Notes under the pieces: generated by a model
Seen by the model: the letters and a program-made list of their open reading frames with translations, nothing else
Databases searched by the model: none
Told to the model about the DNA's origin: nothing
Translations under genes and position numbers: made by a program
Part shown: in pieces, positions 62,789 to 64,000 of the stretch
Numbering within the stretch: the first letter of the stretch is position 1
Layout: every line of letters begins with the position of its first letter
Origin: Cohaesibacter sp.
Lineage (GTDB): Bacteria; Pseudomonadota; Alphaproteobacteria; Rhizobiales; Cohaesibacteraceae
Assembly (NCBI GenBank): GCA_025210795.1
Contig: JAOAQZ010000008.1
Coordinates: 121,812 to 185,811, forward strand
Direction of reading: 5' to 3'
DNA: 64,000 nt

Positions 62789-64000
62789 TTAAGGGCCATA
62801 GATGACCTGAGGCAGCCATGTCGCAAGACTTGGCAGATACCACAGCAGCACAAGAGCCAGCATCTGGATGAAGACAAACGGAATGATGCCTTTATAGATC
62901 TGCATGGTCCGGACCGTTGCCGGTGCCACACCGCGCAAGTAAAAGAGCGCAAAGCCAAAGGGCGGCGTCAGGAACGACGTCTGCAAGTTAACAGCCATCA
63001 TAATCCCAAGCCACACAGGGCTCATAGGCTCCCCGTTGGGCATTTCCATTTGCAGCAAGACAGGAGCAACCATCGGCACGACCACAAAGACGATTTCAAG
63101 GAAATCGAGGAAGAAGCCGAGGAAGAACATCAAGAGCATGACCGCAATCATGGCACCAACAGCACCACCGGGGATGCTCTCAAGCGCTTCCTGGATCATC
63201 TCTTCACCGCCAAGTCCGCGGAAGACAAGAGAGAAGAGAGAGGCACCGATAAGGATGACAAAGACCATGGAAGTAACCTGAGTGGTCCCCTCCATCACAG
63301 GCATCAAGACCTTGGCCTGCCAGATCCGCCACAGAGCCGTCATAATCCCCCAAACCAGAATGACTGAGCAAAGCATTGCAGCATAAATGCCCATCTGATC
63401 GGTACTGGTGATCACATCGCGCGCTACACGCAAATCCATATTGGCGGTCAGCACCAACATCACCATCAAGGCGATAGCCGCAAGGAAAATAGGCCAGCTA
63501 TGGGCCTCATCCAAACGATAACCTGCAAGCAGAACAGCACCAACAGCACCAACAGCAGCAGCTTCAGTTGGCGTTGCAATACCGCCCAGAATAGAGCCAA
63601 GAACAGCCAGAATAAGGACGATCGGCGGCAACAAGGCATGAACAATTTCTTTGGCGGTCACGCCAGGATTTTCTTCCTTGGGGATGGACGGCGCAGAGCT
63701 TGGGCGGATGATCGCAACCATCACCTGATAAAGGATATAGAACCCGACCAGCATCAGGCCAGGAATAAGAGCCCCGGCAAACAGATCACCAACCGATACA
63801 GTCTCTGGTGAGAAGATCCCCATCTCAAGCTGGGCTTTTTGATAAGCGTTGGAGAGCTGGTCCCCAAGAATAACCAGAACGATGGAGGGGGGAATAATCT
63901 GACCCAGCGTTCCCGCAGCGGCAATCGAGCCGCAGGCAAGTTCGGGCGAATAGCCCCGCTTGAGCATGGTTGGCAGGGACAAAAGACCCATGGTCACAAC
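62789..64000 (-). CDS. TRAP transporter large permease, DctM type (N-terminus cut off by window edge)
   Basis: Large membrane subunit of a tripartite sodium-driven (TRAP) transporter for organic acids. The visible 404 codons start inside the gene, with GYSPELACGSIAAAGTLGQ and IIPPSIVLVILGD, typical of DctM. About nine helices follow, with FFLDFLEIVFVVVPMVAPVL and a C-terminal MQIYKGIIPFVFIQ. The insert around residues 95-190 resembles the larger subfamily once annotated for mannitol or chloroaromatic compounds. The matching small permease and binding protein should lie beyond the right edge. The substrate is unknown. Confidence 0.92.
   Translation of the reverse strand, partial: VVTMGLLSLPTMLKRGYSPELACGSIAAAGTLGQIIPPSIVLVILGDQLSNAYQKAQLEMGIFSPETVSVGDLFAGALIPGLMLVGFYILYQVMVAIIRPSSAPSIPKEENPGVTAKEIVHALLPPIVLILAVLGSILGGIATPTEAAAVGAVGAVLLAGYRLDEAHSWPIFLAAIALMVMLVLTANMDLRVARDVITSTDQMGIYAAMLCSVILVWGIMTALWRIWQAKVLMPVMEGTTQVTSMVFVILIGASLFSLVFRGLGGEEMIQEALESIPGGAVGAMIAVMLLMFFLGFFLDFLEIVFVVVPMVAPVLLQMEMPNGEPMSPVWLGIMMAVNLQTSFLTPPFGFALFYLRGVAPATVRTMQIYKGIIPFVFIQMLALVLLWYLPSLATWLPQVIYGP

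Overview
The window looks like chromosomal DNA of an alphaproteobacterium, most likely Hyphomicrobiales (Rhizobiales); a marine Cohaesibacter-like genus is only a guess. The main evidence is the gene set: RcdA and a TrcR/DUF1013 protein, two small DUF465 genes, an aa3-type oxidase subunit IV of 44 residues, DUF4164 beside zapA, 6S RNA between zapA and the 5-formyl-THF cyclo-ligase gene, and ruvCAB-ybgC-tolQR. A perfect alphaproteobacterial LexA box (GAAC-N7-GAAC) lies in front of ruvC. The DNA is of moderate GC. No prophage, insertion sequence, CRISPR array, rRNA or tRNA was found.

Layout. 1-7.5 kb (minus strand): tolR (cut by the window edge), tolQ, ybgC, ruvB, ruvA, ruvC, yebC, a YmdB-type phosphodiesterase, 5-FTHF cyclo-ligase, 6S RNA, zapA, DUF4164. 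8-18.4 kb (plus): transketolase, gap, pgk, a degenerate ThiE-like protein, a Sel1-repeat protein, efp, an inositol monophosphatase, and an ExbB/MotA-like plus OmpA/MotB-like pair. 18.4-26 kb: an ABC exporter, rpmE, rcdA, a long AT-rich spacer with a candidate sRNA, a quinone oxidoreductase, a TadG-like von Willebrand protein and trcR. 26-36 kb: prpE, an acyl-CoA synthetase, two divergent DUF465 genes, purEK, rpsU, a TPR lipoprotein, cytochrome oxidase subunit IV and an ABC1/UbiB-like kinase. 36-47 kb: oligoendopeptidase F, a sigma-54 response regulator, an L,D-transpeptidase, a DUF882 protein, an outer-membrane barrel and kdsD/kpsF. 47-54 kb: PomA/PomB-type stator genes, nfeD-qmcA, a degenerate receiver protein and arsR-arsC-arsH. 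54-64 kb (minus): a branched-chain-amino-acid-type ABC transporter flanked by two CoA-ligase-type genes, then a TRAP large permease cut by the right edge.

Several groups work together: RuvABC in Holliday junction processing, probably SOS-controlled; TolQR and the L,D-transpeptidase/DUF882 genes in the envelope; tkt-gap-pgk in central carbon flow; the acyl-CoA ligases, PrpE and Liv-type transporter in uptake and activation of organic acids. Cell-cycle control recurs: RcdA, TrcR and three TTAA-N7-TTAA (CtrA-type) sites, at tolQ, at the sigma-54 regulator and beside the candidate sRNA.

Most of the window is ordinary housekeeping DNA. The points most worth checking are the candidate CU-rich sRNA near 21.87 kb, the LA(S/V)LP repeats in the DUF882 protein, the CoA-ligase-like protein with an altered P-loop in the Liv cluster, the pumpless ars operon, and the sodium-type stator genes.
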